Shown one piece after another: positions 8,490 through 16,894 of a stretch of DNA of 64,000 bases. The position numbers and the translations under genes were made by a program. The DNA comes from Streptomyces sp. NBC_00510. Lineage in GTDB: Bacteria; Actinomycetota; Actinomycetes; Streptomycetales; Streptomycetaceae. The notes under the pieces are model-generated. The model made no database searches and was not told where the DNA came from. It saw nothing but the letters and a program-made list of their open reading frames with translations. The stretch is from positions 6,904,501-6,968,500 of the forward strand of contig CP107851.1 in assembly GCA_036013505.1 (NCBI GenBank), in the 5' to 3' direction. Each line of letters begins with the position of its first letter. The stretch's first letter is position 1.

Positions 8490-9032
8490 TTACTCGTTTG
8501 TGATTTCGCGCAGCAGGCCGGTGTGCACGTCGAACACAAACCCCCGCACATCGCCCGTGTGGGTCAGGAAGGGGGACGTCCGGACCCGCTGCATCGACTG
8601 CCGCACGTCCTGGTCGACGTCACGGAAGGACTCCACCGCCCAGGTCGGACGCTGGCCCACCTCCTCCTCCAGCTCCGTGCGGAACTCCTCGGTCAGCGAC
8701 TCCAGGCCGCAGCCGGTGTGGTGGATCAGCACGACCGAGCGGGTGCCCAGGGCGCGCTGGCTGATGGTCAGCGAGCGGATGGTGTCGTCGGTGACCACAC
8801 CGCCGGCGTTGCGGATGGTGTGGCAGTCGCCGAGCTCCAGGCCCAGCGCCTTGTGCAGGTCGAGGCGGGCGTCCATGCAGGCGACCACGGCCACCTGCAG
8901 AACGGGGCGGGCGTCCATGCCGGGGTCGCGGAACTGCTCCGCGTAGCGCCGGTTCGCCTCGACCAGCCGGTCGGTGACGGACGCCGTGCCGGTGCCGGCG
9001 GGAACCGCGGACTCATGCGCGTTTATCGACAT
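8490..9032 (-). CDS. Beta-class carbonic anhydrase
   Basis: 180 residues. Zinc ligands are visible: Cys52 in CMDARLD (with the Asp54/Arg56 dyad), then His105 and Cys108 in HHTGCG. RNAGGVVTDDTIRSL is also typical. It reversibly hydrates CO2. ATG at 9032 is preferred because the fold starts about 20 residues later and the frame upstream of it overlaps the mraZ promoter. It is divergent from mraZ; the 236-base gap between them holds the mraZ promoter and boxes. Confidence 0.93.
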   Translation of the reverse strand: MSINAHESAVPAGTGTASVTDRLVEANRRYAEQFRDPGMDARPVLQVAVVACMDARLDLHKALGLELGDCHTIRNAGGVVTDDTIRSLTISQRALGTRSVVLIHHTGCGLESLTEEFRTELEEEVGQRPTWAVESFRDVDQDVRQSMQRVRTSPFLTHTGDVRGFVFDVHTGLLREITNE

Positions 9033-9200
9033 GACACGACCGTAGAGGGCACGGTCTCTTCCGACCTGCTGCGGGGTCCGGCAAATCTCGGTCAAACCGG
9101 TGCACTGTGAGGTAACCCACAGGCGTCGCGCGCGCTCGCCCGTGCGGGTGATTCGGGCACGGACGCCCACGAGGGCGCCCGTGCCAGGGCAGGCTTCTCG

Positions 9201-9228
9201 TTGACCGTGGGGGCCGGTGGAGTAAAGT
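9201..9228 (+). promoter_or_regulatory. mraZ (dcw cluster) promoter
   Basis: TTGACC (9201-9206), 16 bases, TAAAGT (9223-9228), a good sigma-70-like promoter about 40 bases before the mraZ ATG. It is overlaid by the GTGG boxes described in the next entry, which would allow MraZ to repress its own promoter. Confidence 0.7.
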
Positions 9229-9240
9229 GGCGCGAAGTGG
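9207..9240 (+). promoter_or_regulatory. Four MraZ boxes at 10-base spacing
   Basis: GTGG occurs at 9207-9210, 9217-9220, 9227-9230 and 9237-9240, an exact 10-base period, so all lie on one face of the helix. MraZ proteins of other bacteria bind arrays of TGG-containing boxes with about one helical turn spacing upstream of mraZ (E. coli, Mycoplasma). The array spans the promoter spacer and -10. Confidence 0.8.
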
Positions 9241-9268
9241 GTCGACCAACCTGGTGCGGGAGGTGCGG

Positions 9269-9700
9269 ATGTTCCTCGGGACGTACGCGCCACGGCTGGA
9301 CGACAAGAGCCGGCTGGTCCTCCCCGCGAAGTTCCGCGAACAGTTCGCGGACGGCCTGGTCATCACCAAGGGCCAGGAGCGCTGCCTGTACGTATGGCCG
9401 GTCGAGGGCTTCCGCGCCCTCACCGAGGAGCTGCGCAGCGCCCCCCTCACCTCCAGGGCGGCCCGCGACTACATGCGCGTGCTCTTCGCCGGCGCCCATG
9501 ACGAGGTCCCCGACAAGCAGGGCCGCGTCACCCTCCCGCAGCCCCTGCGCGACTACGCCGGACTGCGCCGCGACTGCGCGGTGATCGGCGCCAACACCCG
9601 GGTCGAGGTGTGGGACGCGGCGGCCTGGGAGGACTATCTGGCGGGTCAGGAAGACGCCTTTTCGGCGTTGTCCCAGGAGGTGCCTCCCGGCTTACTGTGA
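9269..9700 (+). CDS. mraZ: Transcriptional regulator MraZ
   Basis: 143 residues, normal family length, with two AbrB-like repeats: MFLGTYAPRLDDKSRLVLPAKFRE at the start, then GAHDEVPDKQGRVTLPQPLRDYA. MraZ is the DNA-binding regulator at the head of the dcw cluster. ATG at 9269 follows GGGAGG and gives the canonical N-terminus; an in-frame GTG/ATG further upstream would put the promoter inside the gene. Codon 142 of 143 is TTA (9692-9694), a codon read in Streptomyces only by the developmental bldA tRNA. Four MraZ boxes lie upstream. Confidence 0.97.
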   Translation: MFLGTYAPRLDDKSRLVLPAKFREQFADGLVITKGQERCLYVWPVEGFRALTEELRSAPLTSRAARDYMRVLFAGAHDEVPDKQGRVTLPQPLRDYAGLRRDCAVIGANTRVEVWDAAAWEDYLAGQEDAFSALSQEVPPGLL

Positions 9701-9721
9701 CCTCGCCCGTAGCCTGATGGC

Positions 9722-9739
9722 TCACGTACGAGTACGTGA
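9722..9739. promoter_or_regulatory. 18-base palindrome in the mraZ-rsmH gap
   Basis: TCACGTAC, two bases GA, GTACGTGA: a perfect inverted repeat of eight-base arms, 22 bases after the mraZ stop and 118 bases before rsmH. It could be an operator or a short RNA hairpin. A second inverted repeat follows (CTGGCAC 9769-9775 with GTGCCAG 9786-9792). The purpose of either is unknown. Confidence 0.4.
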
Positions 9740-9856
9740 CGCTCGGCCTCCTCCCGCTCCCCGGTCCGCTGGCACTCCTTCCCCGGTGCCAGAAGGCCGC
9801 CCACGAGCGGGCGGGGACCCAGTGGTACGTCCCCGCGAGCAGATGAGAAGGGCTTC

Positions 9857-10825
9857 ATGAGCACCACCCCGTCCGAGCCACGCCACGTCCCGGTCATGCT
9901 GGACCGCTGCCTGGACATGCTGGCGCCCGCCGTCGAAGCGCCGGGCGCCGTGGTCGTGGACGCCACCCTCGGCCTCGGCGGGCACAGCGAGGCACTGCTG
10001 CGGCGGTTCCCCGAGGTCCGGCTGGTCGCCGTCGACCGCGACCCCGCCGCGCTCAAGCTCGCCGGTGAGCGGCTCGCCCCGTACGGCGACCGGGCCACCC
10101 TCGTGCACGCCGTCTACGACGAGATCCCCGAGGTGCTGGAGCGGCTCGGCGTCCCCAAGGTGCAGGGCGTCCTGTTCGACCTGGGCGTCTCCTCCATGCA
10201 GCTGGACGAGGCCGACCGCGGCTTCGCCTACGCCCAGGACGCGCCGCTGGACATGCGCATGAACCAGACCGCGGGCATCAGTGCCGCCGAGGTCCTCAAC
10301 ACCTACCCGCCGGGCGAGCTGGTGCGGGTGCTGCGCGACTACGGCGAGGAGAAGTTCGCCCGCAAGATCGTGGAGGCGGTCGTCCGCGAGCGGGCACGCG
10401 AGCCCTTCACCACCAGCGCCCGGCTGGTCGAGCTGATCCGCGAGGCGCTGCCGCAGGCCGCCAAGCGGACCGGAGGCAACCCGGCCAAGCGCACCTTCCA
10501 GGCGCTGCGGATCGAGGTCAACGGGGAGCTGACGGTGCTGGAGCGCGCCATCCCCGCGGCCGTCGCCACGCTCGCCGTGGGCGGCCGGATCGTCGTGCTG
10601 TCCTACCACTCCCTGGAGGACCGCCTCGTCAAGGGCGTCCTCGCCGCCGGCGCGGCCATCACGGCGCCGCCCGGGCTGCCCGTGGTGCCGGAGCAGTACC
10701 AGCCGCGGCTCAAGCTGCTCACCCGCGGCGCCGAGCTGCCCACGGAGGACGAGATCGCCGCCAACCGCCGGGCCGCCCCGGCGCGGCTGCGCGGCGCCCA
10801 GCGGATCCGCGAGGCCCTGGCGTGA
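9857..10825 (+). CDS. rsmH: 16S rRNA (cytosine-1402-N4)-methyltransferase RsmH (MraW)
   Basis: 322 residues, full family length. HVPVMLDRCLDML opens the fold; the SAM site is DATLGLGGHSEALL followed by VDRDPAAL. The family signature LFDLGVSSMQLDEADRGFAY and the C-terminal LSYHSLEDRLVK are present. It methylates C1402 of 16S rRNA. Start is ATG at 9857. The stop overlaps the GTG of ftsL by four bases. Confidence 0.97.
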   Translation: MSTTPSEPRHVPVMLDRCLDMLAPAVEAPGAVVVDATLGLGGHSEALLRRFPEVRLVAVDRDPAALKLAGERLAPYGDRATLVHAVYDEIPEVLERLGVPKVQGVLFDLGVSSMQLDEADRGFAYAQDAPLDMRMNQTAGISAAEVLNTYPPGELVRVLRDYGEEKFARKIVEAVVRERAREPFTTSARLVELIREALPQAAKRTGGNPAKRTFQALRIEVNGELTVLERAIPAAVATLAVGGRIVVLSYHSLEDRLVKGVLAAGAAITAPPGLPVVPEQYQPRLKLLTRGAELPTEDEIAANRRAAPARLRGAQRIREALA

Positions 10826-11259
10826 GGCGGCGCACATCGGCGGCGCGCTCGCCCTTCGTCCTGCTGATCGTGCTGCTGCTGGGCGGCGGCCTGATCACCC
10901 TGCTGCTGCTCAACTCGGCGGTGAACCGGGACTCCTTCAAGCTCAGCGAGCTGCAGAAGAAGACCACCCAGTACACCGACGAGGAGCAGGCGCTGCAGCA
11001 GGAGGTCGACCAGTACTCGGCGCCGGACGCGCTGGACGAGCAGGCCCGCGACCTGGGCATGGTCCCCGGCGGCAACCCGGCGTTCCTCGCGCCCGACGGC
11101 ACCGTCCTGGGCAGCCCCGGCGCCGCGCCGTACGTGCCGGCCCCCAGCCCGAGCACGGCGCCCGCCACCGTCGCGCCCAGCGGCTCCGCGGCCGCCTCCC
11201 TGGGCCCGACGACGTCCGCCTCCGCCAAGCCCAGCACGAGCCCCGAGGAGACCCCGTGA
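10822..11259 (+). CDS. ftsL: Cell division protein FtsL
   Basis: 145 residues. Short basic head, one membrane span (about 11-31, FVLLIVLLLGGGLITLLLL), then a septum-initiator coiled coil (FKLSELQKKTTQYTDEEQALQQEV) ending in LDEQARDLGMVPGG, typical of actinobacterial FtsL/DivIC-like proteins. The last 45 residues are a Pro/Ser/Ala-rich extracytoplasmic tail. It joins FtsQ and DivIC in the division complex that activates FtsW/FtsI. GTG start overlaps the rsmH stop by four bases. Confidence 0.92.
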   Translation: MRRRTSAARSPFVLLIVLLLGGGLITLLLLNSAVNRDSFKLSELQKKTTQYTDEEQALQQEVDQYSAPDALDEQARDLGMVPGGNPAFLAPDGTVLGSPGAAPYVPAPSPSTAPATVAPSGSAAASLGPTTSASAKPSTSPEETP

Positions 11260-11332
11260 CCGCTGCTCCGGGGCCCCGTGCCCTCCACCCGCCCCGATCC
11301 GCCCGTCCGGCCGGCCGGGAAGGTGCCGGGGC

Positions 11333-13708
11333 GTGGTGACCCGCGACGGGGAGCCGCCGCGCGAGCGGGGCGACCGCGGCGAGCGGGGCGAACGGCGTGA
11401 CCGGGCCGACCGGGAGAACGGCGCCGGCCGCCCGGGGCCCGACGCCCGGGGCCGTGGCGGCCGCGGTGACGGCGGCGGGGCCGCCCCCCGGCGCCGCCAG
11501 GTGCCCCGGGGACGCGACGGCGACGCCGGAGCGCCCGCACGCGGCGGCGAGACCGGCGAACCCCGCCGCAGGACCGCGCCCGGGCAGCAGGCGGGGGCAC
11601 GCCAGCCCGCCGCACGCGGCGCGCGGCCGCGTGACGACGGCGGCCGGACCGCCCGCGAGACGGGCCGCGACCCGCGGGCCCGCAGGCCCACCCCCCGCCG
11701 CGAGGGATCCGGCACGTCCGGCAGCGCCGGCACCTCCGGCGTGCCGCACGGACGCACTCCCGGGGCCCGCAGGCCGGCGGCCGGCGGACGCGACGCCAGG
11801 GGCGCCCGGGACCGGGCCGGCCGCGGGGCCGTACCGCCGCGGCGCAGGCCCCCGCGCCCGGTCACGCCGGCCGGTGCGCCGCTGCTGCGGCTGGGCCGGC
11901 CGCGGCCGCGCCTGCGGCTGGTCAGCTTCGCGCTGACGCTGGTGATGCTCACCTTCGTGATCCGGCTCTTCCAGGTGCAGGCCGTGGACGCCGCGACCTA
12001 CGCCGCCAAGGCCGAGGTCAACCGCAACGTCAAGGTGACCCTCGCCGCCGAGCGCGGGACGATCACCGACCGCAACGGGGTCGACCTGGCCACCACCGTC
12101 GACGCGTACGACATCACGGCCGACCCGATGCTCTTCACCCCCAAGTACGCGAAGGCCAAGGACGCCCCGGCGCGCGCCGCCGAACTGCTCGCGCCGATCG
12201 TCGACGGCGACCAGAAGAAGATCGCCAAGCAGCTCGCCAACTACCCGGGGTCCCGCAACGAGATCATCGCCCGGCAGCAGTCGCCGCAGGTCTGGAACCA
12301 GATCAAGGACCTGCAGAGCGCGCTCGCCGACCGGGCCGAGAAGGGCGACGGCGTCAACTACCTCGCCGGGGTGTTCCGGCTCCGGCACGCCAAGCGCGTC
12401 TACCCCGCGAGTGACCTCGCGGCGGGCGTGATCGGCTGGGTGAACGCCGCCGGCGCGGGCGGCGGCGGCCTGGAGAGCCGCCTCGACAAGGCACTGGCGG
12501 GCAAGGACGGCACCGTCACCTACGCCCAGTCCGGCGGCCGCCGGGTGCCCACGGCCAGCGTGCAGGAGCGCGCCGCCGAGCCCGGCACCGACGTGGAGCT
12601 GACCCTGGACCGGGACATCCAGTGGGCCGCCCAGCGGGCGATCACCCAGCAGGTGAGGGCGTCCGACGCCGACCGCGGCTACGTGATCGTCCAGGACACC
12701 CGCACCGGGCAGGTGCTGGCCATGGCCAACGCCCCCGGCTTTGACCCCAACGACCTGACCCGGGCCGACCCCACCGCCCTCGGCAACGCCGCGCTGCAGG
12801 ACGCGTACGAGCCCGGCAGCGTCAGCAAGCTGATGTCCATGGCCGCGGTCCTCGACGAGGGCGTGGCCACCCCGGACACCCACGTCACGGTGCCCGGCAC
12901 CCTGCCGCGCGCCGACCGCGTCTTCCACGACGACGTGGACCACGGCACCTGGCACCTGACCCTGAACGGCGTGCTCGCCAAGTCCAGCAACATCGGCACG
13001 ATCCTGGCCGCCGAGCAACTCGGCAAGAACCAGAAGCAGGCCAACCGCGTCCTCTACTCGTACCTGAGGAAATTCGGCATCGGGCGGCCCACGGGGGTCG
13101 GTTTCCCCGGCGAGACGCCCGGCATCCTGGCGAGGCCGGACCAGTGGAACGCGTCCCAGCAGTACACCATCCCCTTCGGGCAGGGCCTGTCGCTGAACGC
13201 GCTGCAGGCCACCTCGGTCTACTCGACGATCGCCAACGGTGGTGTACGGGTCGAGCCCAGCCTGGTGCGCGGCACGACCGGCCCGGACGGCCGCTTCGTG
13301 CCGTCCCCGCAGGCGCCGAGGACCCGGGTGGTCAGCGCGAAGACCGCCAAGACGCTCACCACCATGCTGGAGTCCGTGGTCGGCGACGAGCAGGGCACCG
13401 GCACCAAGGCCCGCATCGCGGGGTACCGCGTCGCGGGCAAGACCGGCACGGCCAACCGGGTGGACCCGGAAACGGGCACCTACAGCGGCTACACGGCCTC
13501 GTTCATGGGATTCGCCCCCGCCGACGACCCGCGGCTGACCGTGTCCTGCGTGATCCAGAACCCGACCCGCGGCAGTTATTTCGGTGGTCAGATCTGCGGC
13601 CCGGTGTTCAAGCGGGTCATGGAGTTCGCCCTGAAGTCCCTGCAGGCGGCGCCCAGCGGAACCAAGGCCCCGAACCTGCCGGTCGAGTGGGACCCCTCGA
13701 AGCCGTGA
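11333..13708 (+). CDS. ftsI: Septal class B penicillin-binding protein FtsI (PBP3) with long basic tail
   Basis: 791 residues. About 190 residues of Arg/Gly/Pro/Ala-rich, probably disordered cytoplasmic tail come first, then one membrane span (about 194-215, SFALTLVMLTFVIRLFQVQ), a dimerisation domain, and the transpeptidase domain. The active-site motifs are S496-V-S-K499, S551-S-N553 and K703-T-G705. It cross-links septal peptidoglycan with FtsW. GTG at 11333 (followed by a second GTG) has AAGG upstream. I recall family members nearer 600-660 residues, so either the tail is unusually long or a downstream start is used; third-position GC stays high through the tail, which favours coding. Confidence 0.93.
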   Translation: MVTRDGEPPRERGDRGERGERRDRADRENGAGRPGPDARGRGGRGDGGGAAPRRRQVPRGRDGDAGAPARGGETGEPRRRTAPGQQAGARQPAARGARPRDDGGRTARETGRDPRARRPTPRREGSGTSGSAGTSGVPHGRTPGARRPAAGGRDARGARDRAGRGAVPPRRRPPRPVTPAGAPLLRLGRPRPRLRLVSFALTLVMLTFVIRLFQVQAVDAATYAAKAEVNRNVKVTLAAERGTITDRNGVDLATTVDAYDITADPMLFTPKYAKAKDAPARAAELLAPIVDGDQKKIAKQLANYPGSRNEIIARQQSPQVWNQIKDLQSALADRAEKGDGVNYLAGVFRLRHAKRVYPASDLAAGVIGWVNAAGAGGGGLESRLDKALAGKDGTVTYAQSGGRRVPTASVQERAAEPGTDVELTLDRDIQWAAQRAITQQVRASDADRGYVIVQDTRTGQVLAMANAPGFDPNDLTRADPTALGNAALQDAYEPGSVSKLMSMAAVLDEGVATPDTHVTVPGTLPRADRVFHDDVDHGTWHLTLNGVLAKSSNIGTILAAEQLGKNQKQANRVLYSYLRKFGIGRPTGVGFPGETPGILARPDQWNASQQYTIPFGQGLSLNALQATSVYSTIANGGVRVEPSLVRGTTGPDGRFVPSPQAPRTRVVSAKTAKTLTTMLESVVGDEQGTGTKARIAGYRVAGKTGTANRVDPETGTYSGYTASFMGFAPADDPRLTVSCVIQNPTRGSYFGGQICGPVFKRVMEFALKSLQAAPSGTKAPNLPVEWDPSKP

Positions 13709-13860
13709 CCGGCGAGCAGGGGAGGAAGGAACGGCGGCCGTGAACGGACACGACCCCACAGCGGAAGGCACGGGCGGTAGCCCCGCGCACGCGGACCGTA
13801 CCGGAGGAAGCAGCAGGCCGGAAGCCCGGCGAGGGGCTTTTGGCCCGGAGCCCGGCCCGG

Positions 13861-13880
13861 CGGGTACTCTCACGGCCGTG
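13861..13880 (+). promoter_or_regulatory. Internal promoter with leaderless start for murE
   Basis: The stretch before GTG 13878 reads GGGTACTCTCACGGCC. TACTCT (13865-13870) as a -10 puts the transcript start at or just before the GTG, the common streptomycete leaderless arrangement. No clear -35 is seen. Confidence 0.45.
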
Positions 13881-15473
13881 TCACACGCTGATCAGTCCCC
13901 CCGCCCCGAACCGACGCAGCCGGGCGCACCCCGCCCCACCCGGGTCCGGCCCGTACCGACCGCGGAACTGGCCGCGCGGCTGGGCGCGCAACCGCCCGCG
14001 CCGAGCGCCGCCCCGGTCACCGGGATCACGCACGACTCGCGGGCCGTCCGCCCCGGCGACCTGTACGCCGCGCTGCCCGGTGCCCGCTTCCACGGTGCCG
14101 ACTTCGCCCCGCAGGCGGCCGAACTGGGGGCCGCGGCGATCCTCACCGACCCGGCGGGCGCCGAGCGCGCGGCGGCGACCGGCCTGCCGGTGCTGACGGT
14201 CGAGGACCCCCGGTCGCGGATGGGGGAGCTGGCCGCCGAGATCTACGGCCGGCCAGGTGAGGACCTGCTGCAGATCGGGATCACCGGCACCTCCGGCAAG
14301 ACCACCACCGCCTACCTCATCGAGGGCGGCCTGCGGGCGGTGCACGGGGGCAGGACGGGACTGATCGGCACGGTCGAGTCCCGGATCGGCGACGAGCGGA
14401 TCAAGAGCGAGCGCACCACCCCCGAGGCCACGGACCTGCAGGCACTCTTCGCGGTGATGCGCGAGCGCGGGATCGAGTCCCTGGTCATGGAGGTCTCCAG
14501 CCACGCCCTGGTGCTGGGACGGGTGGACGGGGCGGTCTTCGACGTCGCCGTCTTCAACAACCTCAGCCCCGAGCACATGGAGTTCCACTCGGGCATGGAG
14601 GACTACTTCCAGGCCAAGGCGCAGTTGTTCACCCCGCGCCGCAGCAAGGCCGGCGTGGTCAACATCGACGACGAGTACGGCCGCCGCCTGGTCCGCGAGT
14701 CGCAGGTCCCGGTCACCACCTTCTCCGCCGACGGCCACCCGGACGCCGACTGGCGCGCCGAGCACGTCGTGACCGGGCCGCTGCGCTCCACCTTCACCGT
14801 CGTCGGCCCGGGCGGCGTGCGCATCGAGGCCGCCTCGCCCCTTCCCGGCCCCTTCAACGTCGCCAACGCCCTCGCCGCGATCGCGGCCCTGGCGGTGGCC
14901 GGGATCGACCCGCAGACGGCCGCCCAGGGCGTCGCCGCCGTCCCGGGCGTGCCGGGCCGGCTGGAGCGCGTCGACGCGGGCCAGCCGTACCTCGCGGTCG
15001 TCGACTACGCACACAAGACCGACGCCGTCGAATCGGTGCTGCGGGCCCTGCGCAAGGTCACCAAGGGCAACCTGCACATCGTCCTCGGCTGCGGCGGGGA
15101 CCGCGACGAGACCAAACGCGGCCCGATGGGCGCCGCCGCGGCACGGCTGGCCGACACGGCCGTGCTGACCTCGGACAACCCCCGCTCCGAGGATCCGCTC
15201 GCGATCCTCACGGCGATGCTGGCCGGAGCGGCCGGGGTGCCCGCGCACGAGCGGGGCCATGTCGTCGTCGAACCCGACCGGGCGGCGGCCATCGCGACCG
15301 CCGTCGCCCTGGCCCGGCCGGACGACACCGTACTGGTGGCCGGCAAGGGCCATGAGCAGGGCCAGGACATCGCCGGAGTGGTACGCCCCTTCGACGACCG
15401 AGAAGTGCTGCGCGCGGCCATCGAACGGGCCGCCGGCACACCAGCGCAGGAGAAGGACCAGGACCAGCTGTGA
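13878..15473 (+). CDS. murE: UDP-MurNAc-L-Ala-D-Glu:diaminopimelate ligase MurE
   Basis: 531 residues from GTG 13878. ATP-binding loop GITGTSGKTTTAYLIEGG; central ligase domain (VMEVSSHALVLGRV, FNNLSPEHMEFH); C-terminal domain with the diaminopimelate-recognition motif DNPR (LTSDNPRSEDP). It adds the DAP residue to the wall precursor, LL-DAP in Streptomyces. The frame is open back to a GTG at 13740, but those 46 codons have many A/T third bases (about a quarter), while a -10-like TACTCT precedes 13878, so the shorter start is preferred. The stop overlaps murF by four bases. Confidence 0.93.
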   Translation: MSHADQSPRPEPTQPGAPRPTRVRPVPTAELAARLGAQPPAPSAAPVTGITHDSRAVRPGDLYAALPGARFHGADFAPQAAELGAAAILTDPAGAERAAATGLPVLTVEDPRSRMGELAAEIYGRPGEDLLQIGITGTSGKTTTAYLIEGGLRAVHGGRTGLIGTVESRIGDERIKSERTTPEATDLQALFAVMRERGIESLVMEVSSHALVLGRVDGAVFDVAVFNNLSPEHMEFHSGMEDYFQAKAQLFTPRRSKAGVVNIDDEYGRRLVRESQVPVTTFSADGHPDADWRAEHVVTGPLRSTFTVVGPGGVRIEAASPLPGPFNVANALAAIAALAVAGIDPQTAAQGVAAVPGVPGRLERVDAGQPYLAVVDYAHKTDAVESVLRALRKVTKGNLHIVLGCGGDRDETKRGPMGAAAARLADTAVLTSDNPRSEDPLAILTAMLAGAAGVPAHERGHVVVEPDRAAAIATAVALARPDDTVLVAGKGHEQGQDIAGVVRPFDDREVLRAAIERAAGTPAQEKDQDQL

Positions 15474-16894
15474 TCCCACTCACCCTCGCCGAGGTCGCAC
15501 ACGCGGTCGGCGGGAGCACGTACGACATACCGGACCCGACGGTGCCCGTCACCGGGTCCGTGGAGATCGACTCCCGCAAGGTGACGCCGGGCGGCCTCTT
15601 CGTCGCCTTCCAGGGCGAGCACGTGGACGGTCACGACTACGCGGAGCGGGCCGTCGCGGCCGGAGCGGTCGCCGTACTGGCCGCCCGGCCGGTCGGTGTG
15701 CCCGCGATCGTCGTGGACGACGTCCAGGTCGCCCTGGGCGCACTGGCCAGGCACGTCATCGAAAGGCTCGGCGCGACCCTCGTGGCGCTGACCGGATCGG
15801 CGGGCAAGACCAGCACCAAGGACCTCACCGCCCAGCTGCTGCAGCGGCTGGCGCCCACCGTGTGGCCGCCCGGCTCGCTCAACAACGAGATCGGGCTGCC
15901 GCTGACCGCGCTGCGCGCCGACGCCTCCACCCGGCACCTGGTGCTGGAGATGGGCGCCCGCGGCATCGGCCACATCCACTACCTCACCGAACTGACCCCG
16001 CCGAGGATCGGCGTGGTCCTCAACGTAGGCACCGCCCACATCGGCGAGTTCGGCGGCCGAGAGCAGATCGCCCAGGCCAAGGGCGAGCTGGTCGAGGCGC
16101 TGCCGGAGGCCGCCGACGGCGGCGTCGCCGTGCTCAATGCGGACGATCCCCTCGTACGCGCCATGTCCTCCCGCACCAAGGCGCGCGTCGTGCTGTTCGG
16201 CGAGTCCGCCGACGCCGACGTCCGCGCCGAGAACGTCCGCCTCAACGACCGAGGTCAGGCCGTCTTCACGCTCACAACGCCTACCGGGTGCAGCGAAGTG
16301 ACCTTGCGCCTGTACGGTGAGCACCACGTGTCGAACGCGCTTGCCGCGGCCGCCGTAGCCCGTGAACTCGGCATGCCCGTCGACGAGATCGCCACCGCGC
16401 TCTCCGAGGCGGGGACGCTGTCCCGCTGGCGCATGGAGGTCGTCGAACGGCCGGACGGCGTGACGGTCGTGAACGACGCCTACAACGCGAACCCCGAATC
16501 CATGCGAGCCGCCCTGCGCGCGCTCGCGGCCATGGGCCGTGCCGCCGAGGCACGCGGGGGACGCACGTGGGCGGTGCTGGGCGAGATGGCGGAGCTCGGC
16601 GGGGAGGCCCTCGCGGAGCACGACGCTGTCGGACGGCTGGCCGTCCGGCTCAACGTCAGCAAGCTCGTGGCAGTCGGCGGCCAGGCGGCCGCCTGGGTGC
16701 AAATGGGCGCCTACAACGAGGGTTCGTGGGGTGAGGAGTCGGTGCACGTGTCCGACGCTGAGGCGGCGATCGACCTGTTGCGCAGTGAACTGCGTCCGGG
16801 GGACGTCGTGCTGGTGAAGGCATCGAGGGCGGTCGGCCTGGAGCGGGTCGCACTCGCGCTGCTCGACGGCGTCGAGGGCGGGGGCGCTGAGTAA
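15470..16894 (+). CDS. murF: UDP-MurNAc-tripeptide:D-Ala-D-Ala ligase MurF
   Basis: 474 residues. Mur ligase order: an N-terminal domain binding the UDP-precursor (ITGSVEIDSRKVTPGGLFVAF-like region), the ATP loop ALTGSAGKTSTKDLTA, ASN-binding core LEMGARGIGHI, and the C-terminal VVNDAYNANPESM typical of MurF. It completes the pentapeptide. GTG start overlaps murE by four bases (GTGA); the stop overlaps the mraY ATG by one base. Confidence 0.96.
   Translation: MIPLTLAEVAHAVGGSTYDIPDPTVPVTGSVEIDSRKVTPGGLFVAFQGEHVDGHDYAERAVAAGAVAVLAARPVGVPAIVVDDVQVALGALARHVIERLGATLVALTGSAGKTSTKDLTAQLLQRLAPTVWPPGSLNNEIGLPLTALRADASTRHLVLEMGARGIGHIHYLTELTPPRIGVVLNVGTAHIGEFGGREQIAQAKGELVEALPEAADGGVAVLNADDPLVRAMSSRTKARVVLFGESADADVRAENVRLNDRGQAVFTLTTPTGCSEVTLRLYGEHHVSNALAAAAVARELGMPVDEIATALSEAGTLSRWRMEVVERPDGVTVVNDAYNANPESMRAALRALAAMGRAAEARGGRTWAVLGEMAELGGEALAEHDAVGRLAVRLNVSKLVAVGGQAAAWVQMGAYNEGSWGEESVHVSDAEAAIDLLRSELRPGDVVLVKASRAVGLERVALALLDGVEGGGAE

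Noticed and set aside
10943..13873. 976-codon open frame on the minus strand
   Set aside because: It mirrors ftsI and ftsL; an effect of high third-base GC.
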